NCBI RefSeq assembly: GCF_900109555.1
Contig: NZ_FNZV01000014.1
Location: 42,163 to 106,162, forward strand
DNA: 64,000 nucleotides
Direction: 5' to 3'
DNA from: Pacificibacter marinus
Lineage (GTDB): Bacteria > Pseudomonadota > Alphaproteobacteria > Rhodobacterales > Rhodobacteraceae
Made by a program: the position numbers and the translations under genes. Shown here piece by piece: positions 16,419 to 25,516 of the stretch. Numbering within the stretch: the stretch's first letter is position 1; every line of letters starts with the position of its first letter. The notes beneath the pieces are model-generated. The model made no database searches and was not told the origin of the DNA. It saw only the letters and a program-made list of their open reading frames with translations.

Positions 16419-17836
16419 ACCAGATTTTCCTTATGTGCGAGCGACGGCCAATTTGTCTGCCATGGAGTGCTTTGTTCGATCTGTTGTGCAAGACTTAAAA
16501 GCATCGCGTCTTGGCCAAAGTCGGATGTAAACTGAACGCCAATTGGCATGCCTGACACGCCATGTTGCCCCGGAATGCTGATCGCAGGGTGGCCTATGGC
16601 ATTGACCCATCCTGAAAACACAGCAGAGCCGCGCGGCCCAGACGGCCCGCCGTTAATATGTGTCGGAAATGGCATTTCTGTCGACCAAGGCATCGCAGCC
16701 GACGACGGCGTCATGATGATATCCACGCTGTCAAACGCCATGGCAGCCTGATTGCGCAGTGTGTCTATTATTTCAATAATTTCAAGCAGGTGCGGCGCAT
16801 GATACGATTTGTGCGCCCAGTCGACGTATTTCGGTGATGCTGTTTTGGCCATGTCAGGATTGCGCTGCAGCAACAAAGCAAGGCCGATATCCGCGATGGT
16901 TGTCCAGCGCTCGTAAAGGGGGCGCACATCAACAGGTAAGGGACCAAAAGATACGTCATGTCCAAGGGATGCCAAAGTATCAGTCATGGCTCGAAAACTG
17001 CGGGTGATCTCTGGGTCTACTGGCGCATTGTCAATGATTTCGACTGCAAGAATGCGCAAGTTTTTAGGGGCCTCATCCAAAGTTGCACAAAAACTGGGCG
17101 CGCCAAACCGCATCGAACGATGATCCCGCCGATCAGGGCCAGAAAGCGCATCCAAAAGCATGGCTTGATCGCGCACGGACCGCGTGATGGGGCCGACAGT
17201 TTCCATATCTAACAAAAGTTGCGGCAACCCGTTGCCGCGGGGAACACGCCCTATGCTGGTCTTCATGCCGACAAGGTTGGTGTAGCTCGCGGGGCGACGC
17301 ACAGACCCGCCACCGTCCGTCCCGACAGAGCATGGCGACAGTCCCAAAGCGACGGCGGCGACACTGCCACCGCTTGATCCGCCTGGAATTTTAGTGGTGT
17401 CCCAAGGGTTGCGAGTGACACCGAAAATCGGATTTTCGGTGACCCCCTCGACGGTAAACTCGGGCACGTTGGTCTTTCCCATGAACACCACGCCTGCTTG
17501 TCTTAGCCGTTCGATCGGGATCTCGTCGCTTTCAGGGATATAATCGGCAAAAAGCGGGCTGCCCCATGTTGTGGGCATTCCAGTGGCGTTGAGATTGTCT
17601 TTTATGAGCATCGGAATGCCATCCAACGGTCCCAAAGCACGCCCTTGCGCACGGCGCAAATCGCTTTCTTTTGCTTCATCCAAAGCCTGTGGATTTAGAT
17701 AAACTACCGCATTGACTGCACCATTTAAATCATTGATGCGACTACGATACTGCGTCAACAAATCCTGTGCTGTGGTCTCGCTTGATGCCAGCATCGCACT
17801 CAGCGCCCATATGTCGTTTTGCCAAATCTCAGACAT
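16415..17836 (-). CDS. Amidase signature family amidohydrolase
   Basis: 473 residues with the complete Ser-cisSer-Lys set: K79 (MLIKDN), S154/S155 (GGSSGGS) and nucleophile S178 (TDGGGSVRRPAS). Hydrolyses an amide bond; members handle aliphatic, aryl or N-carbamoyl amides. The ATG overlaps the TRAP large permease stop by one base (TGATG), the racemase-like gene overlaps its end by four. In this operon it probably takes the open-chain amide or ureide made by the dihydropyrimidinase-type enzyme. Substrate not deducible. Confidence 0.9.
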   Translation of the reverse strand: MSEIWQNDIWALSAMLASSETTAQDLLTQYRSRINDLNGAVNAVVYLNPQALDEAKESDLRRAQGRALGPLDGIPMLIKDNLNATGMPTTWGSPLFADYIPESDEIPIERLRQAGVVFMGKTNVPEFTVEGVTENPIFGVTRNPWDTTKIPGGSSGGSVAAVALGLSPCSVGTDGGGSVRRPASYTNLVGMKTSIGRVPRGNGLPQLLLDMETVGPITRSVRDQAMLLDALSGPDRRDHRSMRFGAPSFCATLDEAPKNLRILAVEIIDNAPVDPEITRSFRAMTDTLASLGHDVSFGPLPVDVRPLYERWTTIADIGLALLLQRNPDMAKTASPKYVDWAHKSYHAPHLLEIIEIIDTLRNQAAMAFDSVDIIMTPSSAAMPWSTEMPFPTHINGGPSGPRGSAVFSGWVNAIGHPAISIPGQHGVSGMPIGVQFTSDFGQDAMLLSLAQQIEQSTPWQTNWPSLAHKENLV

Positions 17837-19128
17837 CAAACATACCCTGCAAAGAACAGCGCGATTGCGGGGATAAAGGTGACCAATAGGATCACCACAA
17901 GTTCACAGGCGATAAATGGCAAGGCCCATTTTGCTGCCGTCTCAAAGGGAACTTTTCCCACTTTTGCAGCTAAAAATAACCCGACTCCGACAGGCGGTGT
18001 CAAATGCGCCATGGACAGGTTCACCGTCATCAGCGCGCCAAAGTGGATCAAATCCACATCCGCAGCAACAAGGCTGGGCTGTACCATTGGCACCAAAAGA
18101 TACATCGCGGCTACAGGTTCCAAGAACGCGCCAGAGATGATCAAAAGCACGTTGATCATCAACAAGATCACATGAGAATTTCCGCCTGACCAATCCATCA
18201 AGTTTTGCGTCACAGCAGCGGCCAGACCTTGAGTCTGCCAAATCCACGCAAAGACCGACGAACAGGCGATAATCATGACAACAACGCCGATGGTTTTGCC
18301 TGACGCGCACAACATATCTGGATAGTCGGACATCTTGATTTTGCGGTACACCAAGCGGTCAATTGCAAAGAGATAAACAACAGCCACGGCGGCGGCTTCG
18401 GTGGCGGTGAACAGACCTGTGTAAATTCCGCCAAGCACGATTACGGGCGCCATAAGGCCCCAAGCGGCATCTTTGAGCGCCTCGAAAAACTTGGCCCAAG
18501 TCCGTTCAACAGGGACGCCACGATAGCCGTTTTTGACGGATATCAAGAATGTGCAGCTCCCTAAAATCATCAACATCAATAGGCCAGGGCCGATGCCTGC
18601 GAAAAAGAGTTTCGGAATAGATTGTTCGGTGATCACACCGTAGATGATCATCCCTAGGCTGGGTGGAATAACAACGCCAAAGGTACAGCCCGCTGCAACC
18701 ACAGCAACGGCGAAAGGTCGAGGGTAACCGACCTTGGCCATGGCTGGAATTAAAAAGCTCAGGGCGGCGACAGTCGCGATATTTGACCCAGACATGGAAC
18801 TGATGATTGCGCCTGTGGCAAGCGTGGTCAACGCCAACCCTCCGGGCAGAGACCCAAGCACGATTTGCGCCAAATTGACGATGCGTTCAGATATACCTGT
18901 CCGCGTAATCATCGCCCCCGCTACAATAAACAGGGGTGTGGCAAGCAGGGGGAAGCTGTCGAGAGAGCCGCCTAAAATGTAGGGCACGACCGACAAAGGT
19001 GCCGCATCCATGAACACAATCACGAACAAAGCGCCAAGCCCGAGGGCTGCGAAAATTGGCATGTTGAACAGCAAAAGAACGATGAAAACGAGAAATCCAA
19101 CGACGCTGGGGTTTGTTAGAAATTCCAT
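17836..19128 (-). CDS. TRAP transporter large permease (DctM family)
   Basis: 430 residues, polytopic inner-membrane protein with about 12 predicted membrane segments and the DctM segments PLFIVAGAMITRTGIS, GSNIATVAALSFLIPAM and HLTPPVGVGLFLAAKVG. It imports an organic acid or similar anion using a Na+ gradient together with the small permease and periplasmic protein encoded just upstream. Three-base gap to the small permease gene, one-base overlap with the amidase gene. Confidence 0.95.
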   Translation of the reverse strand: MEFLTNPSVVGFLVFIVLLLFNMPIFAALGLGALFVIVFMDAAPLSVVPYILGGSLDSFPLLATPLFIVAGAMITRTGISERIVNLAQIVLGSLPGGLALTTLATGAIISSMSGSNIATVAALSFLIPAMAKVGYPRPFAVAVVAAGCTFGVVIPPSLGMIIYGVITEQSIPKLFFAGIGPGLLMLMILGSCTFLISVKNGYRGVPVERTWAKFFEALKDAAWGLMAPVIVLGGIYTGLFTATEAAAVAVVYLFAIDRLVYRKIKMSDYPDMLCASGKTIGVVVMIIACSSVFAWIWQTQGLAAAVTQNLMDWSGGNSHVILLMINVLLIISGAFLEPVAAMYLLVPMVQPSLVAADVDLIHFGALMTVNLSMAHLTPPVGVGLFLAAKVGKVPFETAAKWALPFIACELVVILLVTFIPAIALFFAGYV

Positions 19129-19131
19129 GGC

Positions 19132-19653
19132 TTAAGCCTCTTCATCAATTATAAAGTCGAGATCGGGACTAAAGCTGCCCAGAAAAAATCCCTGACAGGC
19201 CCGCAACACGGCAATGGCAAAGGCAATCATCATGCCCGCATTGATTGTCCAAATCGGAATTTCGGTTGTTGTGCTAATTTGCCCACTTTTAAATGATCTG
19301 GCCGTGGACACCCATGTCATAGATACAAGGTAGCAAAGAAAGATGATCACCCCGATGGTGACCGCGCATTCAATGACCTTGCGGCCGCGTGGTCCAAACC
19401 TATTGGCGATCAAAGGAATGCCTGCGTGTTCACCGGTTTTCATCCCTGCAGCAGCGCCGATGAGCGCGCCCCAGATAAAGAAAAAACGTGACAGTTCTTC
19501 GGTGAATGCAATCGCGTAATGGAAGACAAACCGCGACAAAACGCCGGAAAAAATCATCAACACGATCCCAACAAGAAAGAACGTGATGATGTATTTTTCC
19601 AAAGTGTCCAGCAGGCAATTTGCCTTGGCTATGCCAGTTCGTATGCCATTCAT
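19132..19653 (-). CDS. TRAP transporter small permease (DctQ family)
   Basis: 173 residues and four membrane segments; segment EELSRFFFIWGALIGAAAGMKTGEHAGI is typical of DctQ. The ATG at 19653 has AAGGAA six bases upstream, so it was preferred over a start 32 codons earlier that would add a soluble, Pro-rich stretch. Couples periplasmic binding protein and large permease. Confidence 0.92.
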   Translation of the reverse strand: MNGIRTGIAKANCLLDTLEKYIITFFLVGIVLMIFSGVLSRFVFHYAIAFTEELSRFFFIWGALIGAAAGMKTGEHAGIPLIANRFGPRGRKVIECAVTIGVIIFLCYLVSMTWVSTARSFKSGQISTTTEIPIWTINAGMMIAFAIAVLRACQGFFLGSFSPDLDFIIDEEA

Positions 19654-19769
19654 GACATTTCCTTTGCTTGGTGATTTTGGCAGACCCTGTGAGGGATCAA
19701 AACCCAAGAGTGAAAGGTCGGCGGGCCCAGTTTTGACGACCGCCGACATTACTTTTTGTGACAGTTGTT

Positions 19770-20756
19770 TTAGTTGGCTGCTGCTACCGCTGCTTCGACA
19801 GTTGAGACAAGCTCTTCGCCAATTTCGGCTTTGAAGTTGTCATAGATTGGGGCTGCGATGTCTTTAAAGCTGTTCAATTCCGCTTCGGTTGGAACATAGA
19901 TATCAGCACCTGCTTCTTTCATCTGCGTGATGTAGCCGGCGTCCTCAGCTGCAGCGGCTGCGCGCTGTGCTTTCATGCCTTCCAATGCGGCGGCGCGCAC
20001 GATGGCTTGATCTTCTTCGCTCAGGCCCGCAAGAAAGCCTGTGTTCGCAATCATGCCCACAGATTCAAACGAAAAGTTGATCATAGAAATTTTCGGTGCA
20101 ACTTCGTAAAACCGCTTGGCATAAATTAAAGGCGTTGTTGCAACGCCGCCATCAATGGCACCGGATTGCAGGGCTGAAAAGATTTCAGCAAAGCTGATTG
20201 GGGTAGGGACCGCACCAACGGCTTCCCAGCTTTTGACAAAGATCGGATTGCCAGGGACGCGGATTTTGACGCCATCAATACCCTCTGGTCCTGTCACAGT
20301 TTCGCCTTTTGAATACAGCTGAAAGAACCCGCCATCGCCCCATGCCAGAGCTTCCAAGCCCACATCATTCAAGCTTTTCGATAGATCTTGCCCCACTGGG
20401 CCGTCCATCACGCTCATTGCGACTTCGGCGTTGGGGAATATCCAAGGCATTGCAGTGACTAGGAATTCTGGCTTGAGTTGCGACAACCAGATTGTTGTTT
20501 TCATGATGATATCGACTGCGCCAGCCTGTGCCATCTCAAGTTCCACGCGGTCATTGCCCGTGACGATTGTGCCGTTTGGATAGATTTCGACAGTGTGTTC
20601 GGTTTTGTCTTCGACGATAGATTTAAAGGTGTCGGCGGCAACCAACCAGTTGGATGTTTCTGGCACTGTGGTCGAAATTTTGATGGTGTCAGCCTGTGCT
20701 GCACCCGCGGATGCGAGCAATGCGATTGAGGCAAGTGTTGTCTTGAACGTTTTCAT
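19770..20756 (-). CDS. TRAP transporter substrate-binding protein (DctP family)
   Basis: 328 residues from the ATG that begins a normal Sec signal peptide (MKTFKTTLASIALLASAG, cleavage after AQA-D near residue 23). Mature region has the DctP segments STTVPETSNWLVAADTFK, the arginine-containing IRVPGNP and a ligand-side AEIFSALQSGAIDGG. Ligand class is usually an organic acid; the neighbouring hydantoinase-type, racemase-like and amidase genes suggest a cyclic ureide, imide or its acid. A longer frame starting upstream overlaps the dihydropyrimidinase gene and is not credible. Confidence 0.93.
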   Translation of the reverse strand: MKTFKTTLASIALLASAGAAQADTIKISTTVPETSNWLVAADTFKSIVEDKTEHTVEIYPNGTIVTGNDRVELEMAQAGAVDIIMKTTIWLSQLKPEFLVTAMPWIFPNAEVAMSVMDGPVGQDLSKSLNDVGLEALAWGDGGFFQLYSKGETVTGPEGIDGVKIRVPGNPIFVKSWEAVGAVPTPISFAEIFSALQSGAIDGGVATTPLIYAKRFYEVAPKISMINFSFESVGMIANTGFLAGLSEEDQAIVRAAALEGMKAQRAAAAAEDAGYITQMKEAGADIYVPTEAELNSFKDIAAPIYDNFKAEIGEELVSTVEAAVAAAN

Positions 20757-20821
20757 GTTTGGTTTCCCATTGTTGGTGGCCGAAGCCTTGTGTTCGGTCC
20801 TGTTCCGGACCTTTTGTGTCT

Positions 20822-22288
20822 TTATTGATCGTCTGTGATTTCTTGAAATGGGCGGCTGCGGGCGATGAATTCGCCATGGCCTTTGCGCCCCGTGTACTGT
20901 TTTCCGTCCCACACAACTTCGCCGCGCGACACTGTGTAGGCAGGCCATGCACCAAGAACGCGCCCCTCATAAGGAGTGTAATCAACGGCGTGATGCAGGG
21001 CGTCATTTGTGATGGTGACAGGTTGATCGCCCCAGATGACCAAGTCGGCGTCAGACCCGATGGCCAGCGTTCCCTTGCGTGGATACAGGCCATACAGTTT
21101 GGCGGGATTGGTCGATGTGAGTTCGACAAACCGCGTGACAGGAATGCGCCCCGTCAACACGCCCTCAGAATACAGCAGCGGCAAACGTGTTTCCAAACCG
21201 GGAATGCCATTTGGAATATGGTCAAAGTCGACCTCACACCCATTGGGTTTTTTCCCTGCCGCGTCGTCGTATTTGAAAGGCGCATGATCCGAGGAAAAGA
21301 CACTGAACAGCCCATTTTCCAAGCCGCGCCAAACGTGTTTTTGATTTTCAGGATCACGTGGGGGTGGGCTGCAGACGCATTGCGCGCCTTCATATTCGCC
21401 GTCCAGCCCAAGGTCTGCCGCAGTCAAAAACAAATATTGTGGACAAGTTTCTGCGTGAATGTTTACACCACGGGCTTTTGCCATCTGAATTTGTTCAATC
21501 GCCTCAATGCCAGACACGTGCACGATCAGTAGTTGTACATCGACCAATTCGGCCAAAGAAATCGCGCGATGCGCCGCCTCGCGTTCCACAATGGCGGGGC
21601 GGGCATCTGCATGATAGCGCGGGGCAGTGTGACCGCGTGCTTTAAGCCGCTTGGTCAACCATTTGATGCAATCGGAGTTTTCCGCATGGATCATAGGCAA
21701 CGCACCGTGGCGCCGCGCGATGTCCAAGACATCTAAAATTTGTCCATCGTCAAGTTTGAGATCGTCATAGGTCATGTAGATTTTGAACGAGCTATAGCCC
21801 TTGGCAATCAGCTCTGGCAGCTCACGATCCAAAACCTCTGGCGTTGGGTCGCTGACGATCAAATGAAAGGAATAATCAATGCAAGATAGATCCCCAGCGC
21901 GTTGGTGATAGTCTTCGACTGCGGCAATCAGGCTTTGGCCTTTTTCTTGTGCAGCAAAGGGAATAATGGTTGTTGTCCCGCCACAAGCAGCCGACCGCGT
22001 GCCCGTTTCAAAATCATCTGCCATCCGCGCGGGTGGGGCGAGCGGTTGATCCAAATGGCAATGCGCATCGACCCCACCGGGGGTGACAGTGCGGCCTTTT
22101 GCATCGATTTCACGCGTGCCTTTTGCCAATTTTTTACCCAAACAAACAACAACACCATCTTTGATTGCGATATCGGTTTCAAAGACATCCGCGGCTGTGC
22201 AAAGCTTCGCATTGCGAATGACAAGATCAAAGGCTGTGCCAGTGCCATCGTTTTGGTGTGGATTTAAAGGGGCGCTTTTAAAAGGCAT
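20822..22288 (-). CDS. Dihydropyrimidinase / hydantoinase family enzyme
   Basis: 488 residues, binuclear-metal cyclic amidohydrolase: H76 and H78 (DAHCHLD), carboxylated K169 (SSFKIYM), H201 (MIHAEN), a further His in LIVHVSG and the catalytic Asp in FSSDHAPF. It opens a five- or six-membered cyclic diamide. It is a paralogue, not a copy, of the pyrimidine enzyme at 55938-57392: the metal-lysine context differs (SFKIYMTY here, TFKHFLAY there). First gene of the operon with TRAP importer, amidase and racemase-like protein; divergent from the GntR regulator. Confidence 0.88.
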   Translation of the reverse strand: MPFKSAPLNPHQNDGTGTAFDLVIRNAKLCTAADVFETDIAIKDGVVVCLGKKLAKGTREIDAKGRTVTPGGVDAHCHLDQPLAPPARMADDFETGTRSAACGGTTTIIPFAAQEKGQSLIAAVEDYHQRAGDLSCIDYSFHLIVSDPTPEVLDRELPELIAKGYSSFKIYMTYDDLKLDDGQILDVLDIARRHGALPMIHAENSDCIKWLTKRLKARGHTAPRYHADARPAIVEREAAHRAISLAELVDVQLLIVHVSGIEAIEQIQMAKARGVNIHAETCPQYLFLTAADLGLDGEYEGAQCVCSPPPRDPENQKHVWRGLENGLFSVFSSDHAPFKYDDAAGKKPNGCEVDFDHIPNGIPGLETRLPLLYSEGVLTGRIPVTRFVELTSTNPAKLYGLYPRKGTLAIGSDADLVIWGDQPVTITNDALHHAVDYTPYEGRVLGAWPAYTVSRGEVVWDGKQYTGRKGHGEFIARSRPFQEITDDQ

Positions 22289-22330
22289 TGGGATACTTTC
22301 GGCATTATTGTTAACTTATGGCTACAAATA

Positions 22331-22338
22331 TGTCGACA
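22331..22338. promoter_or_regulatory. Short palindrome in the GntR/hydantoinase divergent region
   Basis: TGTCGACA, inside ATATGTCGACAATA, lies in the 182-base spacer between the divergent dihydropyrimidinase-type and GntR genes. FCD-type GntR regulators often bind short T-N-G-T-N-A-C-N-A-like palindromes, so this is a candidate operator. Eight bases alone is weak evidence; the region is AT-rich. Confidence 0.3.
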
Positions 22339-22470
22339 ATAACGTCAATCATGTTGTTATTTATTTTTGTGCATTTCGTCGAAAATTTCGTGGACAGAAG
22401 GTCATCTGCCATTTATTTAATCGTTCACAATGGTGCTGGATAAGCAAAACCGAATTGGGTCTCGAAAATT

Positions 22471-23184
22471 ATGCTAAAGAATGATGTCGACAAAGAAGAA
22501 CCGAGTCGCGACCTGTATCATCAGGTTTATCTCGCAATCCTCGAACACAGATTGCCGCCAGGAACAAAGCTTGGCGAAGACAAGTTGGCGAAGATTTTCA
22601 ATGTCAGTCGTGCTCGGGTGCGCGAAATTTTAGCACGCCTGTCACATGAAGGCGTCGTTGAGCTTGTCCCACAAAAGGGCGCTCATGTTGCCAGACCCAG
22701 CCCAAAACAGGCGCGCCACGTTATGGAAATGCGCCGATTGATCGAGCCGGGCATTGTGCGCAAATTGATCACATCGCTGGATGATGAAAAGCATGCAAAG
22801 CTGTTGGCCCATCTCGACGCCGAAACAACGGCACGGCGCGACGCGGACACTCAGGCGATTATCCGACTGTCTGGGGATTTCCACTTTTTGTTGGGCGATC
22901 TGTGCGGCAATGAATTTTTGGCGCGCAGTATTCGTGAGCTGTCAACGCTGACCTGCCTCATCATCTATCTCTATGATGCCCCGACAAGCGATGCTTGCCG
23001 CGATGACGAGCACGCCGAAATCGTGAATGCTGTGGTCGCTAAAGATGCTGATTTGGCCGCAGAGTTGGTCACCCGCCATCTTGATCATATTGAGGCAAGC
23101 CTGAAATTGAGCGATGGGGTGCAAGTCGTAGATATCGAACAGGTGTTCTCACAGATATCTGCCAAGCCAAACGCAAAGGGGTAG
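22471..23184 (+). CDS. GntR family transcriptional regulator, FCD (FadR-like) subfamily
   Basis: 237 residues: N-terminal winged helix-turn-helix (LGEDKLAKIFNVSRARVREIL, about 32-52) and a helical FCD effector domain with candidate metal ligands in SGDFHFLL, DDEHAEIV and VTRHLDHI. Such proteins usually repress catabolic operons and respond to an organic acid. Divergent from the hydantoinase-TRAP-amidase operon, its most likely target. The downstream neighbour is convergent. Confidence 0.93.
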   Translation: MLKNDVDKEEPSRDLYHQVYLAILEHRLPPGTKLGEDKLAKIFNVSRARVREILARLSHEGVVELVPQKGAHVARPSPKQARHVMEMRRLIEPGIVRKLITSLDDEKHAKLLAHLDAETTARRDADTQAIIRLSGDFHFLLGDLCGNEFLARSIRELSTLTCLIIYLYDAPTSDACRDDEHAEIVNAVVAKDADLAAELVTRHLDHIEASLKLSDGVQVVDIEQVFSQISAKPNAKG

Positions 23185-23197
23185 GGCGCGGTTGGCG

Positions 23198-24070
23198 TTA
23201 GGTGAATTTGCGGAACAGTTTTGTTTGGTCAAACATTTCCTCTAAATGCTCCATCCGCTCTTTGGTTTCATCCCAGTTCAGATTTTGCACGGAAGAGATC
23301 ATTGTCTCGACCAAAAGCATCGTGGTCGTAGTCGAGTCCCAAGCCGAGGGCGCGATGATCCGGCAGCTAAAGGTGATGTCCGCCAGATGATGCACGGGTG
23401 AACGCCATTGGTCGGTGAACAAAACGATTTTGGCACCCCGCGCATGGGCAATTTCAGCCAGCTTAAGGGTGTTGTTTTCATAGCGGCGCACATCAAAAAT
23501 GACAAAAACGTCATCCTCTTTCGCATTCAATAGATAGTGCGGCCAAGTGCTTGAGGTGGATTGTACATGGGTCAAATTGGGTCGAATGACCTGCATGTGC
23601 ATAAAGAAATATTCGGCCAGAGTATGCGTGATCCGCCCACCTGCGATGAAAAGGTGACGCGATGGATCTGCAACCAATGCGCAGGCCTCGTCAAAAGCAT
23701 CGGGGTCAATCTGCCCTAAAGTCAGACGGATATTGTCGATCACGGCGTCTGTAAATCTGTTCAACAGATGTTCTGACGGGGCGGCTTCGGCCCATGTTTC
23801 GTGTTTGGCAATCGGGCCTTTTGCTTTGGCCCGCAATTCTTCGCGCAGCTCAGATTGAAAGTCGGGATAGCCCTTGTATCCAAGCTTTTGCACCATGCGC
23901 GCCACGGTGGGCACAGACACGTTTGCGTCTTTGGCCAGCGCCGACAAAGGCCCCAATCCAGAGGCAGGATAATTTTCAAGAATAGACAGGGCCAACTGGC
24001 GCTCTGCGCGTGTCAGGTGATCCAGTTTTTCCTGAATGCGATCAGATATTGTCTGTGCCGCGTCCGTCAT
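23198..24070 (-). CDS. RpiR/MurR family transcriptional regulator
   Basis: 290 residues: helix-turn-helix near residues 35-65 (GPLSALAKDANVSVPTVARMVQKLGY) and a C-terminal SIS domain that in this family binds phosphosugars or other small ligands. Start set at the ATG with GGAGG five bases upstream (MTDAAQT); a GTG seven codons earlier is possible. Divergent, with a 115-base spacer, from the amide-hydrolase/TRAP/GS-like run, which it probably controls. Confidence 0.92.
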   Translation of the reverse strand: MTDAAQTISDRIQEKLDHLTRAERQLALSILENYPASGLGPLSALAKDANVSVPTVARMVQKLGYKGYPDFQSELREELRAKAKGPIAKHETWAEAAPSEHLLNRFTDAVIDNIRLTLGQIDPDAFDEACALVADPSRHLFIAGGRITHTLAEYFFMHMQVIRPNLTHVQSTSSTWPHYLLNAKEDDVFVIFDVRRYENNTLKLAEIAHARGAKIVLFTDQWRSPVHHLADITFSCRIIAPSAWDSTTTTMLLVETMISSVQNLNWDETKERMEHLEEMFDQTKLFRKFT

Positions 24071-24185
24071 CCGTGCCTCCATTTTGTTCACTAATATACC
24101 ATATCAATCGAGACTGTTATATTTTTTTCACAATTTTATTGACAGTTGCCCTGTCGAGCAAGCACCTTGGCTTCAAGGAGCCAAG

Positions 24186-24950
24186 ATGAATCACTCAAAA
24201 AATGTTCTCGATAGCGATACGGTTACTGTGCTCAACCCTGAGGGGCAGTGCTCTGTTGTGGTGGTCTGCGAACATGCGAGTTGCTTTATTCCGCCTGCGT
24301 TCAACGATCTTGGATTGAGCGAAGATGCGCTGCAAAGCCATGCCGCATGGGATCCCGGTGCGCTGGCTGTGGCGCAAGGTTTGTCTCAACGTTTGGGAGC
24401 CACATTGGTCGCCTCAAACGTGTCGCGCCTTGTCTATGACTGCAATCGTCCACCGTCTGCCGTGGATGCGATGCCGCAAAAAAGCGAAGCCATCGTTGTG
24501 CCGGGCAATGCGAACCTGACGCCTGAGCAACGCAGCGAGAGAGCTGGCAAGTATTATGAACCATTTAGGGCCACTCTTGCTGGTGTGATTGCAACTAAAT
24601 CAGCGCCAGTATTGGTGACTGTGCACAGCTTTACCCCGATCTATTATGGCCAGCAGCGCGCGGTCGAGATTGGCATCTTGCACGACACAGATGCACGTCT
24701 TGCACAGGCAATGATGGATATCGCACCATCGTACATACAGAATAAAGTTGAGCTAAATCAACCTTATGGGCCAGAAGATGGCGTGACACATACGCTAAAA
24801 GAACACGCGCTCGACGCGGGGTATTTGAACGTAATGTTGGAAATTCGCAACGATTTGATCCAAAGTGCGCAAGACCAAGATACGATGGCCACGCGTATCG
24901 CCGCTTGGGTGGCTGAGGCGCTGGTCTCTTTGCAAGGGGACACGCAATGA
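24186..24950 (+). CDS. N-formylglutamate amidohydrolase family protein
   Basis: 254 residues from the ATG preceded by AAGGAG. The family segments are VVVCEHASCFIPPAF (near residue 25), WDPGA, YDCNRPP and VTVHSFTP, with metal-binding His and Glu residues as in HutG-like amidohydrolases. True HutG cleaves N-formylglutamate in histidine breakdown, but no other hut gene is present. Next to a glutamine-synthetase-like ligase and two dehydrogenases, it more plausibly cleaves a gamma-glutamyl or similar amide of glutamate. Overlaps the TRAP small permease gene by four bases. Confidence 0.85.
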   Translation: MNHSKNVLDSDTVTVLNPEGQCSVVVVCEHASCFIPPAFNDLGLSEDALQSHAAWDPGALAVAQGLSQRLGATLVASNVSRLVYDCNRPPSAVDAMPQKSEAIVVPGNANLTPEQRSERAGKYYEPFRATLAGVIATKSAPVLVTVHSFTPIYYGQQRAVEIGILHDTDARLAQAMMDIAPSYIQNKVELNQPYGPEDGVTHTLKEHALDAGYLNVMLEIRNDLIQSAQDQDTMATRIAAWVAEALVSLQGDTQ

Positions 24951-25516
24951 CTGGGGCGATGCAGTGGTATATTCGGGGTGTCGATGCGGTAAACTACCGT
25001 CTCGGGCGCATCATGATGTACGGTATCTTTGTACTGATGGGCGTTTTATTGTGGTCTTCGATCAGTAAGACGTTCTTTTTGCCATCGCTTTGGACGCTGG
25101 AAATGGCGCAGTTTATTATGGTCGCTTATTACATGTTGGGCGGGCCGTATTCGATCCAGCTTGGATCAAACGTGCGCATGGATTTGCTGTACGGTGAATG
25201 GTCCGCGCGTAAAAAAGCATGGGTCGATCTGTTTACCGTGCTGTTCTTGATTTTCTATCTTGGTGTCTTGCTCTACGGCGCGGTCAGTTCGACCGCTTAT
25301 TCTTTGGGCTACTGGGGCACCGAACCATTTTCATTCTTTGGTGGCCTGATCACAGGCTCAGAAGAAATTGGCCGTATGGAACGCTCGTCCACCGCTTGGC
25401 GACCCTATATGTGGCCAGTCAAAACTATCATGATCTTGGGCATGTTCTTGATGCTGCTGCAATGCGTGTCTGAACTGTTCAAAGATGTCCTCCGTATCAA
25501 AGGCGAAACCATCTGA
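24947..25516 (+). CDS. TRAP transporter small permease (DctQ family)
   Basis: 189 residues with four predicted membrane segments; between segments 3 and 4 lies a polar loop (SFFGGLITGSEEIGRMERSS) longer than usual. The ATG overlaps the amide-hydrolase stop by four bases and its own TGA shares a base with the large permease ATG. Works with the large permease and Tat-exported binding protein that follow. Confidence 0.9.
   Translation: MTGAMQWYIRGVDAVNYRLGRIMMYGIFVLMGVLLWSSISKTFFLPSLWTLEMAQFIMVAYYMLGGPYSIQLGSNVRMDLLYGEWSARKKAWVDLFTVLFLIFYLGVLLYGAVSSTAYSLGYWGTEPFSFFGGLITGSEEIGRMERSSTAWRPYMWPVKTIMILGMFLMLLQCVSELFKDVLRIKGETI

Noticed and set aside
20759..21532. A 257-codon plus-strand frame inside the dihydropyrimidinase-type gene
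   Set aside because: The minus-strand enzyme has all metal ligands; the shadow frame has none and no ribosome binding site.
24186..24950. Histidine-utilisation (hutG) assignment
   Set aside because: No other hut gene is near; context with a GS-like ligase and dehydrogenases fits better with another glutamate amide.
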